Positions 46,353 to 55,523 are shown, counted from the first letter of the stretch. The stretch is 64,000 bases of DNA from DTPU01 sp963827855 (GCA_963827855.1 CAWHBY010000002.1:124001-188000); one strand, 5' to 3'. The notes: generated from the letters alone by a model not told the origin. Made by a program: numbers and translations.

Positions 46353-47240
46353 ATGCGATTCACGAAGATGCAGGGACTGGGCAACGACTACGTATACATC
46401 AACGGCTTCCAGGAGCAGGTCGTTGACCCGGCCGACCTTGCCCAGCAGGTCAGCGACCGTCACTTCGGCATCGGCTCAGACGGCCTCATCCTGATCCAGC
46501 CCTCGACGGTTGCGGATGCCAGGATGCGGATCTTCAATGCAGACGGGTCTGAGGCGGAGATGTGCGGAAACGGCCTGCGTTGCGTCGCCAAGTACGTACT
46601 GGAACACAGGCTGGCCCCATCGCGGGGCCCGTTCGGCCTGGCAGGCGAGCAACCCGGCTTCAGTGCCTCGTTGGCAATAGAGACTGGGCGAGGCGTGCTG
46701 ACGGTCGGACTGGGTGTAGGTGCGGACGGCCACGTCGACAGCGTCTGCGTCGACATGGGCAGGCCCATCCTGGCCCCTGACCAGATACCGGTGCAGTTCG
46801 CAGGCGAACGCGTCGTGGACGAACCCTTGCGGGTAGAGGGCTCGTCGCTCCGCATGACCTGCGTCTCCATGGGCAATCCCCACGCCGTCTTCTTCACGGA
46901 TGACGTGGAGGCCGTCGACCTGGCCAAGGTGGGTCCCGCGATCGAGCGACATCCAGTCTTCCCTCGCCGGACGAACGTACATTTTGTGCAGGCACTCAAC
47001 CGTCAGAAGCTGCGCGCCCGCACGTGGGAGCGAGGCAGTGGAGTCACACTGGCCTGTGGGACAGGGGCATGCGCCTGCTGTGTGGCCGCCGTCTTGACTG
47101 GACGGGCGGACAGGACCTGTACGATCCATCTGCCCGGAGGCGCCCTCGCCCTCACATGGCACAGCCTCGACGATTCCGTATATATGACCGGCCCAGCTCA
47201 GGAGGTCTTTGACGGCGTCTGGCCCCCGAGAGGCACTTGA
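46353..47240 (+). CDS. dapF: Diaminopimelate epimerase
   Basis: Protein of 295 residues that converts LL- to meso-diaminopimelate for peptidoglycan and lysine. The two catalytic cysteines are in NADGSEAEMCGNGLRC and in SGVTLACGTGACACC. The opening FTKMQGLGNDYVYINGF is the standard N-terminus. It begins 5 bp after rnr, so the two are probably co-transcribed. It suggests the organism makes DAP-type murein. Confidence 0.96.
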   Translation: MRFTKMQGLGNDYVYINGFQEQVVDPADLAQQVSDRHFGIGSDGLILIQPSTVADARMRIFNADGSEAEMCGNGLRCVAKYVLEHRLAPSRGPFGLAGEQPGFSASLAIETGRGVLTVGLGVGADGHVDSVCVDMGRPILAPDQIPVQFAGERVVDEPLRVEGSSLRMTCVSMGNPHAVFFTDDVEAVDLAKVGPAIERHPVFPRRTNVHFVQALNRQKLRARTWERGSGVTLACGTGACACCVAAVLTGRADRTCTIHLPGGALALTWHSLDDSVYMTGPAQEVFDGVWPPRGT

Positions 47241-47470
47241 ACGGTCAGACAGCCAGTCTGAACGATAGCTCATCTCTCATGGTACCTCCGCGTTGGAATA
47301 TCTCGTCAGTCAGGACCTGGCGACTACTACATCAGCGTGGCACCCGGAAGGCAAGGCCTTCCGGTGGACGCGAAGCGTCGCGTACGGCTATGCCGCGAAC
47401 AAGTCCAACCTGTGAAGACCGGCGGCAGCCATTCGCGTCTATTCGCGTTCATTCGCGGCAAAGAAATCCT
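47241..47470. repeat. Intergenic copy of the 14.97-15.10 kb palindromic repeat
   Basis: Between dapF and a convergent PilZ gene. Bases 47343-47466 match 14975-15096 over roughly 120 bp: the palindrome CCGGAAGGC/GCCTTCCGG, then GACGC/GCGTC, a variable middle, and a tail of repeated TTCGCG words (about 10-bp period). The remaining 100 bp shows no feature. Confidence 0.75.
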
Positions 47471-47845
47471 TCAGTCCTCCTCCCCGCCGCGACAACAGCC
47501 CGGATCCACCAGAGCCAGGCGCGGTCGCTCATAGAACTGAGCCCCCACCACACTGGCTGCACAGTCCGACGCAGTGTGACTTCTGCTGGCCCAGAGCACC
47601 CGGGCCAGACCACTGATGCAGCCGCCCTTCTCAAGGACACCGTGACACGGCGGGACGTGCAGCACGATCTCGATCACCGTACCTGCCCTCAGCGTGTCGT
47701 CCGTGGTGTGAAAACAGATCCCGCCCATGCTCACGTTCTCTAGGGTGCCCCTGCTGCTCCTGGCCGGGTCTGATCCCTGCCGCCGGTAGGACATGTCGAA
47801 TCGTAACGATAGCCGCCGGCTGCTCCGGCGGTCCGAGGTGATCAT
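47471..47845 (-). CDS. PilZ-domain protein
   Basis: Protein of 124 residues. The N-terminal RRSSRRLSLRFDMSYRR and the following NVSMGGICFHT match the RxxxR and [DN]xSxxG c-di-GMP-binding motifs of PilZ. It would be a small stand-alone c-di-GMP receptor. The ATG at 47845 is chosen because the PilZ motif starts soon after; the frame is open further upstream. The gene diverges from the sensor-kinase gene. Confidence 0.75.
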   Translation of the reverse strand: MITSDRRSSRRLSLRFDMSYRRQGSDPARSSRGTLENVSMGGICFHTTDDTLRAGTVIEIVLHVPPCHGVLEKGGCISGLARVLWASRSHTASDCAASVVGAQFYERPRLALVDPGCCRGGEED

Positions 47846-48215
47846 TGAAAAAAATGCCTCCTTGCATATCAGCCATCCTTGGTATGCCGACTCATCATCC
47901 TCAGCGCCGGCGGCAGAAAGCGAGGCAAATGACGTTCCAAGACAGACCTGATCGTGACACGCCAATTCCGCATTCGATAAGCACTGCCCAAGTAGCAGCT
48001 TAAGACTGGCAGGTCCGCCCCACCTCCTGGCTGTCCCTCCAAGGCCTATGGGCAATGTTCACATATCAACACACTCGATGACCGCCTCAGCGTGCGGCAG
48101 AGAATAGCGTGGCAGCCTAAACCATTCACCACCGATGCATTAGGCTACTGAGGCCCTGATGATAGAGGGCATGTGACCAATTCGCAACTATGTTGTCTTC
48201 CTGCAACGTACCGGC
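47846..48215. other. Divergent intergenic region without a visible gene
   Basis: About 370 bp between the PilZ gene and the kinase promoter. It is lower in GC than its surroundings. I see no ORF with family resemblance, no long repeat and no RNA structure I can name. It probably holds the PilZ promoter. Confidence 0.5.
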
Positions 48216-48244
48216 TTGACATCCAAACATGCCACCCATATTAT
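48216..48244 (+). promoter_or_regulatory. Sigma-70-type promoter of the sensor kinase operon
   Basis: TTGACA at 48216-48221, a 17-base spacer and TATTAT at 48239-48244. It is the best -35/-10 match seen in the window and lies 58 bases before the chosen ATG. Confidence 0.7.
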
Positions 48245-48302
48245 CAGTCGCATAGCAGCAAAGTTTGAGGAAGGTTACTTTGCCGAGGGGTCGAGGTGCG
48301 TG

Positions 48303-49373
48303 ATGCATAAAGTCGGAAGTCTGCGTAATACACGCTTGGGGGTCGGACCAATCCTGGATTCGCTTCCGCTCGGCGTTGCAGTCTACGACAACGACATGAA
48401 TGTGATCGCTGCCAACGCAAAGGCCTTGGCAATCCTCGATCCTGATCAGTCGCCAGACGCAGCGATATTCAACGTAAGTACACCGAGCAGCATCCACTGG
48501 CCGGATCACCTAGGCTCCGTGCTGGCGACAGGTCAGCCTCAGCATCTGGATCAGATTCCCCTGGTCACAGGTCACGGCAATCGCTTCTTCCAGGTGCTGC
48601 TGACACCCATCAGAGGAGCGAACGGCCAAGAGACGCGTGCGGTGGCCGCGGTCTTCAGCGACGTCACCGACACCCTGCACCTGACTCGCGAGTTGGAGAT
48701 TGCAGAGCGGTCTGCCGCCCTGGGCAAGCTGACTGCCACTGTGGCGCATGAATTGACCGGCCCGCTGGATGGCGTCCTGAGATACGTAAGCCTGGCCCTC
48801 CGGCAGCTTGACCAGGGCGACGTCGGGAAGACCCAACAGTACCTCCAGAGCTCAAAGGAAGGCCTGCAGCGCATGATCCAGATAGCAGGCCAGATCCTGG
48901 AGTACTCCAGAGGCATGCCGATCCCCATGACAGCCTGTCCCCTGGATCAACTGGTTCGCGACGCCATCATGACCGCAGAGGCCCGGTGGACTGGACCGGC
49001 CATTGATATCCGACAGTCCTACGGCCCGGACGTCCCTGTCCTTCGAAGGGGGAACGTGTTCCAGGTCTTCTGCAACATCATTCGCAACGCCCACGAAGCC
49101 ATGCCCAATGGCGGCAGGATCGAGATTCAGGCATTTGTGGCCGAGGGGGGCATGCTGGTCATGACGTTCCAGGATACAGGGCCGGGCTTCCCGCCCCATG
49201 CGATGGAGAAGGTATTCGAGCCCTTCTTCACGACCAAGGAGCGGGGAACAGGGTTAGGCCTGGCCGTATGCAGAGACATCGTCCAGCAGTACAACGGACG
49301 GATCTACGCGGAGAACGCGGCTGAGGGCGGCGCAAGGATCACGCTCCGCCTGCCATTGGCCGAGATCATCTGA
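48303..49373 (+). CDS. PAS-containing sensor histidine kinase (NtrB-like)
   Basis: Soluble kinase of 356 residues. A PAS domain (ILDSLPLGVAVYDNDMNVIA) is followed by the dimerisation/phospho-acceptor H-box KLTATVAHELTGPLDG. The ATPase carries an N-box NIIRNAHEAMPNGG, G1 DTGPGFPPHAM and G2 TTKERGTGLGLAVCRDIV. No membrane helix is seen, so it senses a cytoplasmic signal, perhaps redox state. It is 15 bp before the sigma-54 activator and the hydrogenase/formate operons, which it probably controls. Confidence 0.9.
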   Translation: MHKVGSLRNTRLGVGPILDSLPLGVAVYDNDMNVIAANAKALAILDPDQSPDAAIFNVSTPSSIHWPDHLGSVLATGQPQHLDQIPLVTGHGNRFFQVLLTPIRGANGQETRAVAAVFSDVTDTLHLTRELEIAERSAALGKLTATVAHELTGPLDGVLRYVSLALRQLDQGDVGKTQQYLQSSKEGLQRMIQIAGQILEYSRGMPIPMTACPLDQLVRDAIMTAEARWTGPAIDIRQSYGPDVPVLRRGNVFQVFCNIIRNAHEAMPNGGRIEIQAFVAEGGMLVMTFQDTGPGFPPHAMEKVFEPFFTTKERGTGLGLAVCRDIVQQYNGRIYAENAAEGGARITLRLPLAEII

Positions 49374-49388
49374 CAGTCGGGAGGTTTG

Positions 49389-50779
49389 ATGAAGGATCGT
49401 GGGATCTTGATCGTGGATGATGACAAGATCATCAGGGAGTCGCTGTGCGAATTCCTGTCGCTGGAGGGGTATGCAGCCGAGGGGACCGAGAGCCTCAAGC
49501 AGGCCCTGGCCAGGCTGAAGACTCAATCCTTCCCATTGGTCATCGCCGACGTGCACCTGCCGGATGGCGACGGCCTGGAACTGTTGGAGATCATACGGCG
49601 AGACCACATCCATACCATGGTGATCATGATCACCGGCTATGGCACCATCGAGAGCGCGGTGCGGGCCATCAAGCAAGGGGCGTATGACTACCTGACCAAA
49701 CCCATCGTCGACGACGAGCTCCGCCTTGCCGTTGAGCGGGCCATCAAGCAGCGGTCGCTCATCGCCGAGAACGAGCGGCTCCGCAGTCAGTTGCAGCAGA
49801 AATACAGACTCGAGAACGTGCTGAGCCAGAACTACCGAATGGCCCGGATCTTCGAGCTGATCGAGGCCATCGCAGACAGCGACACCACGGTCCTCATGAC
49901 GGGGCCTTCGGGCACGGGCAAGAGCATGCTGGCCAGGTCCATCCACTTCAGGTCAGGCCGCCGCCATGGCCCCTTCGTCGAGGTCAGTTGCGGGGCCCTG
50001 CCCGAGACCTTGCTCGAAAGCGAGCTGTTTGGCCACGCCCGGGCGCATTCACCGGCGCAGTCGCCAACAAAGAAGGCAAGTTCCTGGCTGCAGACAAGGG
50101 CACGATCTTCCTGGACGAGATCGGCAATGCCTCCCCTGCCCTTCAGGTCAAGCTCCTGCGGGTCCTGGAGGAGCGGCAGTTCGAGGCGGTAGGCAGCAAC
50201 AAGACCTTTACTGTGGACACCCGGATCGTCCTCGCCACCAACAAGGACTTGACGCAAGAAGTCCGCGAGGGCAGATTCCGCGAGGACCTCTACTACCGGA
50301 TCAATGTGGTCACCATCGACCTGCCGCCTCTGCGGGACCGAATCGGCGACATCCCCCTGTTGGTCCGGCACTTCATCCAGATGTACGCAGCCCGGCACGG
50401 ACGGTCCAAGCAAGGCATCAGCGATCAGGCCTTGGCCTGCCTGGAACGGCACGCGTGGCCCGGCAATGTCCGGGAACTGGAGAACGTCATCGAGCGAGCG
50501 GTTCTCCTGGGCAAAGGGCCCGTGATCGAGGTTGTTGATCTGCCGGCGGGCGTGCGGGAAGGCCCTCAGCCCAGACCCGGCACCATCGAGATCGCGACCC
50601 TCAAGCAGGCGAAGACCGAGCCTGAGAAGAGGCTGATTCTCCAGTCGCTCGAGAGCCATCAATGGAATCGACAAGAGACTGCCAAGGCCCTTGGGATCAA
50701 CCGGACCACCCTCTACAAGAAGATGAGGCGGTACGGCCTGGACAAAGTGGGCGAGCAGATGGGCATGGCTCGGCAGTAG
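49389..50779 (+). CDS. NtrC-family sigma-54-dependent response regulator (frameshifted)
   Basis: About 463 residues when one missing G at 50041 is restored. The receiver domain (ILIVDDDKIIRES ... VIADVHLPDGDGLELL) has phospho-acceptor Asp near residue 54. The AAA+ domain has Walker A GPSGTGKSML and GTIFLDEIG. The GAFTGA loop that contacts sigma-54 lies exactly at the break: the second frame resumes GAFTGAVANKEG. A Fis-type HTH ends it (RQETAKALGINRTTLYKKMRR). It is expected to activate sigma-54 promoters, and candidates exist before both downstream operons. Confidence 0.88.
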
Positions 50780-50915
50780 CCATTCGTTGTTCTCTTCTTC
50801 ACGAAAAGGGAGCAAGGCTCCCGCCCGAATACCGAAGAGGGATCGCAGCGACCGACCGAAGAGCGAGGTGTTGGTTGTTGGCCGCGAGGTGAATGTGGCC
50901 AATTCTGAAAAGCGA
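50780..50915. other. Gap upstream of the hydrogenase promoters
   Basis: It contains a small GGGAGC/GCTCCC hairpin at 50808-50822 without a U-tract, possibly a weak end for the regulator transcript. The rest shows nothing recognisable. Confidence 0.4.
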
Positions 50916-50944
50916 TTGACAAGGTTGGTCACCTTCCCTAGATT
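50916..50944 (+). promoter_or_regulatory. Sigma-70-like promoter upstream of the hydrogenase operon
   Basis: TTGACA at 50916-50921, a 17-base spacer and TAGATT at 50939-50944. An inverted repeat AAGGT/ACCTT (50921-50935) overlaps the spacer, so binding there could block this promoter. Confidence 0.5.
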
Positions 50945-50962
50945 AAAGAAGTTTCATTCTTT
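50945..50962. promoter_or_regulatory. Candidate operator, AAAGAA-N6-TTCTTT
   Basis: Perfect 6-bp inverted repeat with a 6-base spacer, directly upstream of the sigma-54-like element. It is too close to be a normal enhancer site, so a repressor or accessory factor is more likely. Speculative. Confidence 0.35.
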
Positions 50963-50973
50963 CCAGGCAGGCG

Positions 50974-50989
50974 CGGCTGGGTGTTTGCC
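50974..50989 (+). promoter_or_regulatory. Sigma-54-like promoter of the hydrogenase operon
   Basis: CGGCTG-N5-TTGCC with GG and GC separated by exactly 10 bases, as needed for -24/-12 elements. The predicted start near 51000 leaves a 29-base leader containing CAGGA before the ATG at 51029. The first base differs from the consensus TGGCAC. Confidence 0.45.
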
Positions 50990-51028
50990 GCGCAGACGGT
51001 CACATCGATTGGACATCAGGATATGACG

Positions 51029-52066
51029 ATGACTATCAAGAGGCTAAGCAAGAAGGCATTGGAGACGTGGGTACAAGGTCTTATTGCCACGGACAACGTC
51101 GTAGGCGTGCAGTCCAAGGGCGACCGGTTCGAGTTCAAGCAACTGACGTCGGCCAAGAGCCTGAGGCTGGATTACGACGTAACGCTCACGCCGCCCAAGC
51201 AGTTCTTCCTTCCGCCCTGCGAGACCCTGGTCAGCTTCGCCAAAGGTGAGGTCTACAAACCGGTGTTCGACGATCAGCAGTTCATCCTCTTGGGCGTGCA
51301 TCCCTACGACATGATCGCGATCAATCAATTGGACGTGCTCTTCAGCCAGGACAATCGCGACGTCCACTACCTGAAGCGGCGGGAAAACGCCACGGTTGTG
51401 GCTGTGGACGTCAAGAAGCCCTACAAGAACGTGTTTGCCTCTTCCATGAAGACGGCCGTCGTGAAAGAGGGCTACGACATCCTCCTGACGGACATCGACG
51501 GCGGATTCGTCGCTGAAGCGGCCACCGACAAAGGCCGGGATCTGCTCGCCAAGGCCAAAGGCGCCGCAGAGGCGACCGAAGAAGACCTGGCCAAGAGACA
51601 AGAGGTGTGGGACCACAACGCCAAGAACCTCAACAAGCACCCGCTCAAGTGCGACCCCGCCTATCTGCCCAAGCTCCTGGAAGGCGCGGCCAAGCACCCG
51701 GTCTGGGAAGAGAAGGCCAAGACCTGTTTCTCGTGCGGGTCCTGCAACCAGGTCTGTCCCACCTGCTATTGCTTCGACGTGCAGGACGAAGTGAAGTGGG
51801 ATCTGACCAGCGGAGACCGCAAGCGGTGCTGGGACGGCTGTCTGCTCGATGGATTCACCAAGGTGGCCGGGAATCACGAGTTCCGAAAGGCCAGGGTGGA
51901 CCGATTCAGGCACCGCCTGTACCGGAAGGCCAAGTACGTACCCGCCAAGATCGGCGGCCAGATGTCTTGCGTGGGATGCGGCCGTTGTGTGAGTGCATGC
52001 CTTGCAGATATCGCCAATCCGGTGGCAGTATACAACGAGCTGCTCGACACCATGGGAATCAAGTAG
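51029..52066 (+). CDS. hydB: [NiFe]-hydrogenase beta subunit (HydB/AsrA-like dicluster ferredoxin)
   Basis: Protein of 345 residues that relays electrons between the hydrogenase small subunit and the flavin subunit. Two 4Fe-4S sites are visible near the C-terminus: CFSCGSCNQVCPTCYC and CVGCGRCVSACLADI. The second lacks the usual proline after its last cysteine. The N-terminal 230 residues match the sulfhydrogenase-beta / anaerobic sulfite reductase A family. The ATG at 51029 has AGGA 8 bases upstream; the ATG at 51023 is an alternative. First gene of a beta-gamma-delta-alpha operon, the order known from Pyrococcus soluble hydrogenases. Confidence 0.9.
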   Translation: MTIKRLSKKALETWVQGLIATDNVVGVQSKGDRFEFKQLTSAKSLRLDYDVTLTPPKQFFLPPCETLVSFAKGEVYKPVFDDQQFILLGVHPYDMIAINQLDVLFSQDNRDVHYLKRRENATVVAVDVKKPYKNVFASSMKTAVVKEGYDILLTDIDGGFVAEAATDKGRDLLAKAKGAAEATEEDLAKRQEVWDHNAKNLNKHPLKCDPAYLPKLLEGAAKHPVWEEKAKTCFSCGSCNQVCPTCYCFDVQDEVKWDLTSGDRKRCWDGCLLDGFTKVAGNHEFRKARVDRFRHRLYRKAKYVPAKIGGQMSCVGCGRCVSACLADIANPVAVYNELLDTMGIK

Positions 52067-52109
52067 GCCGGGCAAGGAACACCGGCATCGACTGTGGAGA
52101 ACGTGACGC

Positions 52110-52952
52110 ATGTGTGATTGTTGCACGCAACACCAGAAGGACATCTATCTGCCGCAGGCAGCCACCATTGAGGAGGCCCGCCTGCTCAACAAGACCGAGA
52201 AGTACCTGCGGCTGACTCTGGATGACGGCGGCTGGGACTACAAGCCCGGCCATTTCGTCGAGGTCTCGATTGCGGGTATCGGCGAGGCGCCTCTGACGAT
52301 CGCCTCTTCGCCCACGTTCAAAGGGGGCCTGGAGATCGTCGTCCGGAGGGTCGGCAGCGTGACCGGCGCGATGCACAAGCTCCAGGCGGGCGACAAGGCC
52401 GGCATCCGAGGCCCCCTGGGCCGGGGCCTGTATCCGGTGAACGAGGCGAAAGGCAAGGACATCGTCTTCATCTGCGGCGGTATCGGCCTGGTTCCTCAGC
52501 GGTCCTTCATCAACTACGTCATGGACCATCGTGGCGACTATGGCAAGGTGGTGATCCTGCAGGGCACCCGTGACATGGATCAGCGCTTCTTCGAGGAAGA
52601 GCTGGCAGCCTGGGCCAAGGCCAAGGATGTGCTCGTGATAGAGACCCTGGACAAGCCCGATCCGCGATGGAAGGGCAACGTGGGCGTGGTCACGACGCTG
52701 ATCTCCAAGATCAGCGTGGATCGTCCTTCTGCGGTGTTCTCCGTGTGCGGTCCGCCCGTGATGTACAAGTTCGTGCTCATGGCCCTGGCCGAACACAACA
52801 TCCCCCACGAGCACATCTACCTGAATCTAGAGCGGAAGATGAAGTGCGGCGTGGGCAAGTGCGGCCACTGCCAGATCAACAACCTATACTGCTGTATGGA
52901 TGGGCCGGTCTTCAGGTACTCCGATCTGTCCAGCGTGCCGGAGGCTATATAG
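52110..52952 (+). CDS. hydG: [NiFe]-hydrogenase gamma subunit (FAD/NAD(P)-binding diaphorase)
   Basis: Ferredoxin-NADP-reductase-like protein of 280 residues. The FAD domain shows YKPGHFVEVSIAGIGEAPLT, the nucleotide-binding part VFICGGIGLVPQRSFI, and the C-terminal 2Fe-2S cluster KMKCGVGKCGHCQINNLYCC. It exchanges electrons with NAD(P)H, making the complex a cytoplasmic NAD(P)-linked hydrogenase. The NADP versus NAD preference cannot be read from the sequence. Its close paralogue at 57417 serves the formate dehydrogenase. Confidence 0.92.
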   Translation: MCDCCTQHQKDIYLPQAATIEEARLLNKTEKYLRLTLDDGGWDYKPGHFVEVSIAGIGEAPLTIASSPTFKGGLEIVVRRVGSVTGAMHKLQAGDKAGIRGPLGRGLYPVNEAKGKDIVFICGGIGLVPQRSFINYVMDHRGDYGKVVILQGTRDMDQRFFEEELAAWAKAKDVLVIETLDKPDPRWKGNVGVVTTLISKISVDRPSAVFSVCGPPVMYKFVLMALAEHNIPHEHIYLNLERKMKCGVGKCGHCQINNLYCCMDGPVFRYSDLSSVPEAI

Positions 52953-52953
52953 C

Positions 52954-53703
52954 ATGGCTAAACCCCGAGTTGCTATCTTTGACTTTGCCTGCTGTGAAGG
53001 CTGCCAACTGCAGATCGTCAACCTGGAGGAGGAGATCCTCGACCTCCTCGGCGCAGTGGACGTGGTGGAATGGCGGGAGGCCATGACCGAGCACAGCGAT
53101 ACCTATGACGTCGTCCTCATCGAGGGCTCGATCACCCGGCCCGAGGACGAGGAGCGGCTCAAGGCCATCCGTGCGAAGGCCAAGGTCCTGGTGGCCCTGG
53201 GCGCCTGCGCGACCATCGGTGGCATCAACATGCTCAAGAACAACTTCGACCTCGACGAGGTCAAGACCTGCGTGTATGGCAAGGACGGCAGCAAGCCCCA
53301 CCTGGACACGGCCAAGACCAAGGCCGTCAATGAGGTCGTTGCCGTGGACGCGTACGTGCACGGCTGCCCCATAGACAAGACAGAGTTCGCGAACACCGTA
53401 CGGTCTCTGTTGATGGGCAAAACCCCCGAGTTGCCACCCTATCCAGTGTGCGTGGAATGCAAGGCCCTCGGCAACGCGTGTCTGTGGGACTATGGCCAGC
53501 TCTGCCTGGGGCCCATCATCCGGGCGGGCTGCGGCGCACGGTGCCCGTCGAGCGGTCATCGGTGCTTTGGTTGCCGCGGATACGCGGACAACCCGAACGT
53601 CGAGGCAGCCCTGGATGTGACGTCCAGGTTTGGGCAGACGGTCGACAGCCTCAAGAGGAAGATGCAACTGTTTGGCAGCCAACAGGAGCCGACACTATCA
53701 TGA
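52954..53703 (+). CDS. hydD: [NiFe]-hydrogenase small (delta) subunit
   Basis: Protein of 249 residues without a Tat signal, hence cytoplasmic. Proximal cluster ligands are in FACCEGCQLQIV, LGACATIGG and HGCPIDK. Additional clusters lie in the cysteine-rich C-terminal third (CVECKALGNACLWDY, CLGPIIRAGCGARCPSSGHR, CFGCRG). It starts 2 bp after gamma and its TGA overlaps the large-subunit ATG. The name hydD follows the sulfhydrogenase delta subunit, not the maturation factor HypD. Confidence 0.92.
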   Translation: MAKPRVAIFDFACCEGCQLQIVNLEEEILDLLGAVDVVEWREAMTEHSDTYDVVLIEGSITRPEDEERLKAIRAKAKVLVALGACATIGGINMLKNNFDLDEVKTCVYGKDGSKPHLDTAKTKAVNEVVAVDAYVHGCPIDKTEFANTVRSLLMGKTPELPPYPVCVECKALGNACLWDYGQLCLGPIIRAGCGARCPSSGHRCFGCRGYADNPNVEAALDVTSRFGQTVDSLKRKMQLFGSQQEPTLS

Positions 53704-55007
53704 GCAACTCGATGAAGATCAGCGTGCACCACATTACCCGCGTGGAGGGCCACGGCAACATCGTGGTCAACGCCTCCAATGGCAAGGTCGAGAAGGTCGA
53801 GTGGCAGGTCCCCGAGGCCCCGCGATTCTTCGAGGCCATGGTCCGCGGCCACAGTTACCAGGACATCCAGCTCATCGTCAGCCGCATCTGCGGCATCTGC
53901 TCGATCACGCACTCGCTGGCTGCGACCAAGGCCGTCGAGAACGCGCTGGAGTTGGAGGTCTCAGAGCAGGCAGACTCGATCCGCATCCTGATGCACCTGG
54001 CCGAGCAACTGCAGAGCCACGTGCTGCATGTGGGCTACCTGGCTGCGCCCGACTTCTTCGGCGTACCTTCAGTGGTCCCGCTGGCGGCAAAGGCGCCCGA
54101 CGCAGTCAAGACCGTCATCCGTCTGCACCGCCTGGCCAACGAGTGGGCCACCCTGATCGGAGGACGTGCGACCCACCCGGTCACCCTGACGCCGGGCGGT
54201 CTGACGATGATCCCCACGGAGCGTCAGCTCCGCGACCTACAGCAGAGGCTCAAGGACAGCGTCAAGGACCTGCTAGCCGTGGTGGACGTCGTCCTGAGTG
54301 TGGCTGACAAGATCCCGAACTTCGAGCGGCCCACCGAGTACGTCGCCCTCCGCCAGGACCAGCCTCGCGCCTACACCTTCTATCACGGCGAGATCGCCTC
54401 GACGGACTACAAGGGCACTGTGGCGATCAACGACTGGAAGACCGTGGCCAATGAGTTCGTGGTCGACCAGTCCACCTCCAAGTGGTGCAAGTGGCACCGG
54501 GATGCCTATGCTGTGGGCGCGCTGGCCCGGTTCAACCTCAATGCGGACCTGCTCTCTCCCCTGGCCAAGCAGGTGGCAGCCAAGTTCGGCCTCAGGCAGG
54601 GGTGCTGCAATCCTTACATGAACACGGTGGCGCAGCTCGTCGAGGCCGCCCACGTGGTGGAAGACACGATCCAGCGGATCGACGCGCTGCTGACCAAGGG
54701 CCTCAAGGAGGAGAATGTCAAGGCCAAGGTGAAGAAGGCCGGCAAGGCCAGCGGGTGTGTGGAGGCGCCGAGAGGGATACTGTTCCACGAATACGAGTTC
54801 GACAAGAAGGGACTCTGCGTGGCGGCTGACATCTGCATCCCGACGGGTCAGAACCACGCCAATATCCAGAAGGACTTCGAGGCCCTGGTGCCGAAGATCC
54901 TGCACGAAGGTCAGGATGCAGTGCGACAGAAGCTGGAGATGCTCGTGCGGTCCTATGACCCCTGCATCTCCTGCTCGACGCATGCCCTTGAAGTAGAGTT
55001 TGTATAG
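53700..55007 (+). CDS. hydA: [NiFe]-hydrogenase large (alpha) subunit, group 3b-like
   Basis: Catalytic subunit of 435 residues. The four nickel-binding cysteines are in the L1 motif SRICGICSITH and the L2 motif DPCISCSTH. Seven residues follow the final His (ALEVEFV), a peptide expected to be clipped by the maturation protease encoded next. VHHITRVEGHGNIVV is the typical N-terminus. Length and partner subunits fit group 3b (NAD(P)-linked, bidirectional) better than 3c or 3d, since no HdrA or Complex-I-like module is present. The name means sulfhydrogenase alpha, not [FeFe]-hydrogenase. Confidence 0.94.
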   Translation: MSNSMKISVHHITRVEGHGNIVVNASNGKVEKVEWQVPEAPRFFEAMVRGHSYQDIQLIVSRICGICSITHSLAATKAVENALELEVSEQADSIRILMHLAEQLQSHVLHVGYLAAPDFFGVPSVVPLAAKAPDAVKTVIRLHRLANEWATLIGGRATHPVTLTPGGLTMIPTERQLRDLQQRLKDSVKDLLAVVDVVLSVADKIPNFERPTEYVALRQDQPRAYTFYHGEIASTDYKGTVAINDWKTVANEFVVDQSTSKWCKWHRDAYAVGALARFNLNADLLSPLAKQVAAKFGLRQGCCNPYMNTVAQLVEAAHVVEDTIQRIDALLTKGLKEENVKAKVKKAGKASGCVEAPRGILFHEYEFDKKGLCVAADICIPTGQNHANIQKDFEALVPKILHEGQDAVRQKLEMLVRSYDPCISCSTHALEVEFV

Positions 55008-55049
55008 CGACATGTCGTGCAAAGACAAAGAACCTCAGTTGGGTATACC

Positions 55050-55514
55050 ATGCGACGACCCACCGTGGTGTTGGGGTTGGGCAATCCCTTGATGGCCGAC
55101 GAAGGCGTGGGCGTGGCGATCGTTCAGTGTCTGGCCCACAAGGCCGCCGACTATCCAGAGGTGGATTTTGTCGATGCCGGAACCGGGGGCCTGGCGATCG
55201 TGCACCAGCTCGACGGGCGAGCCAAGGCGATCTTCGTGGATTGTGCGTTCATGGGCCAGACTCCCGGCACAATCCAGCGGTTCACGCCGGATCAGGTGGC
55301 CAGCGTCAAGTCCATCTCAGGGCTGTCCGGGCACCAGGCCGATCTACTGAGGATCCTTGATATGGCCAAGGCGTTGGGACAGTGCCCGGCCGAGGTGGTC
55401 TTCTTCGGCATCGAGCCGGAGAGGGTGACGCCCGGGGAAGGGCTGAGCCAGTGTCTGGAGGGTCGATGGCCCGAGTACATGCAACTGATTTCAATGGAAC
55501 TGACCTGTTCATAA
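55050..55514 (+). CDS. Hydrogenase maturation protease (HycI/HyaD family)
   Basis: Protein of 154 residues that removes the C-terminal peptide of the large subunit after nickel insertion. GLGNPLMADEGVGVAIVQ carries the nickel-sensing acidic residue, and FVDAGTGGLAIVHQL plus GLSGHQADLL carry the second acidic residue and the conserved His. It is 43 bp after hydA and 10 bp before the CheY-like gene. The hypABCDEF accessory genes are not in this window. Confidence 0.93.
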   Translation: MRRPTVVLGLGNPLMADEGVGVAIVQCLAHKAADYPEVDFVDAGTGGLAIVHQLDGRAKAIFVDCAFMGQTPGTIQRFTPDQVASVKSISGLSGHQADLLRILDMAKALGQCPAEVVFFGIEPERVTPGEGLSQCLEGRWPEYMQLISMELTCS

Positions 55515-55523
55515 GGAGAGACG

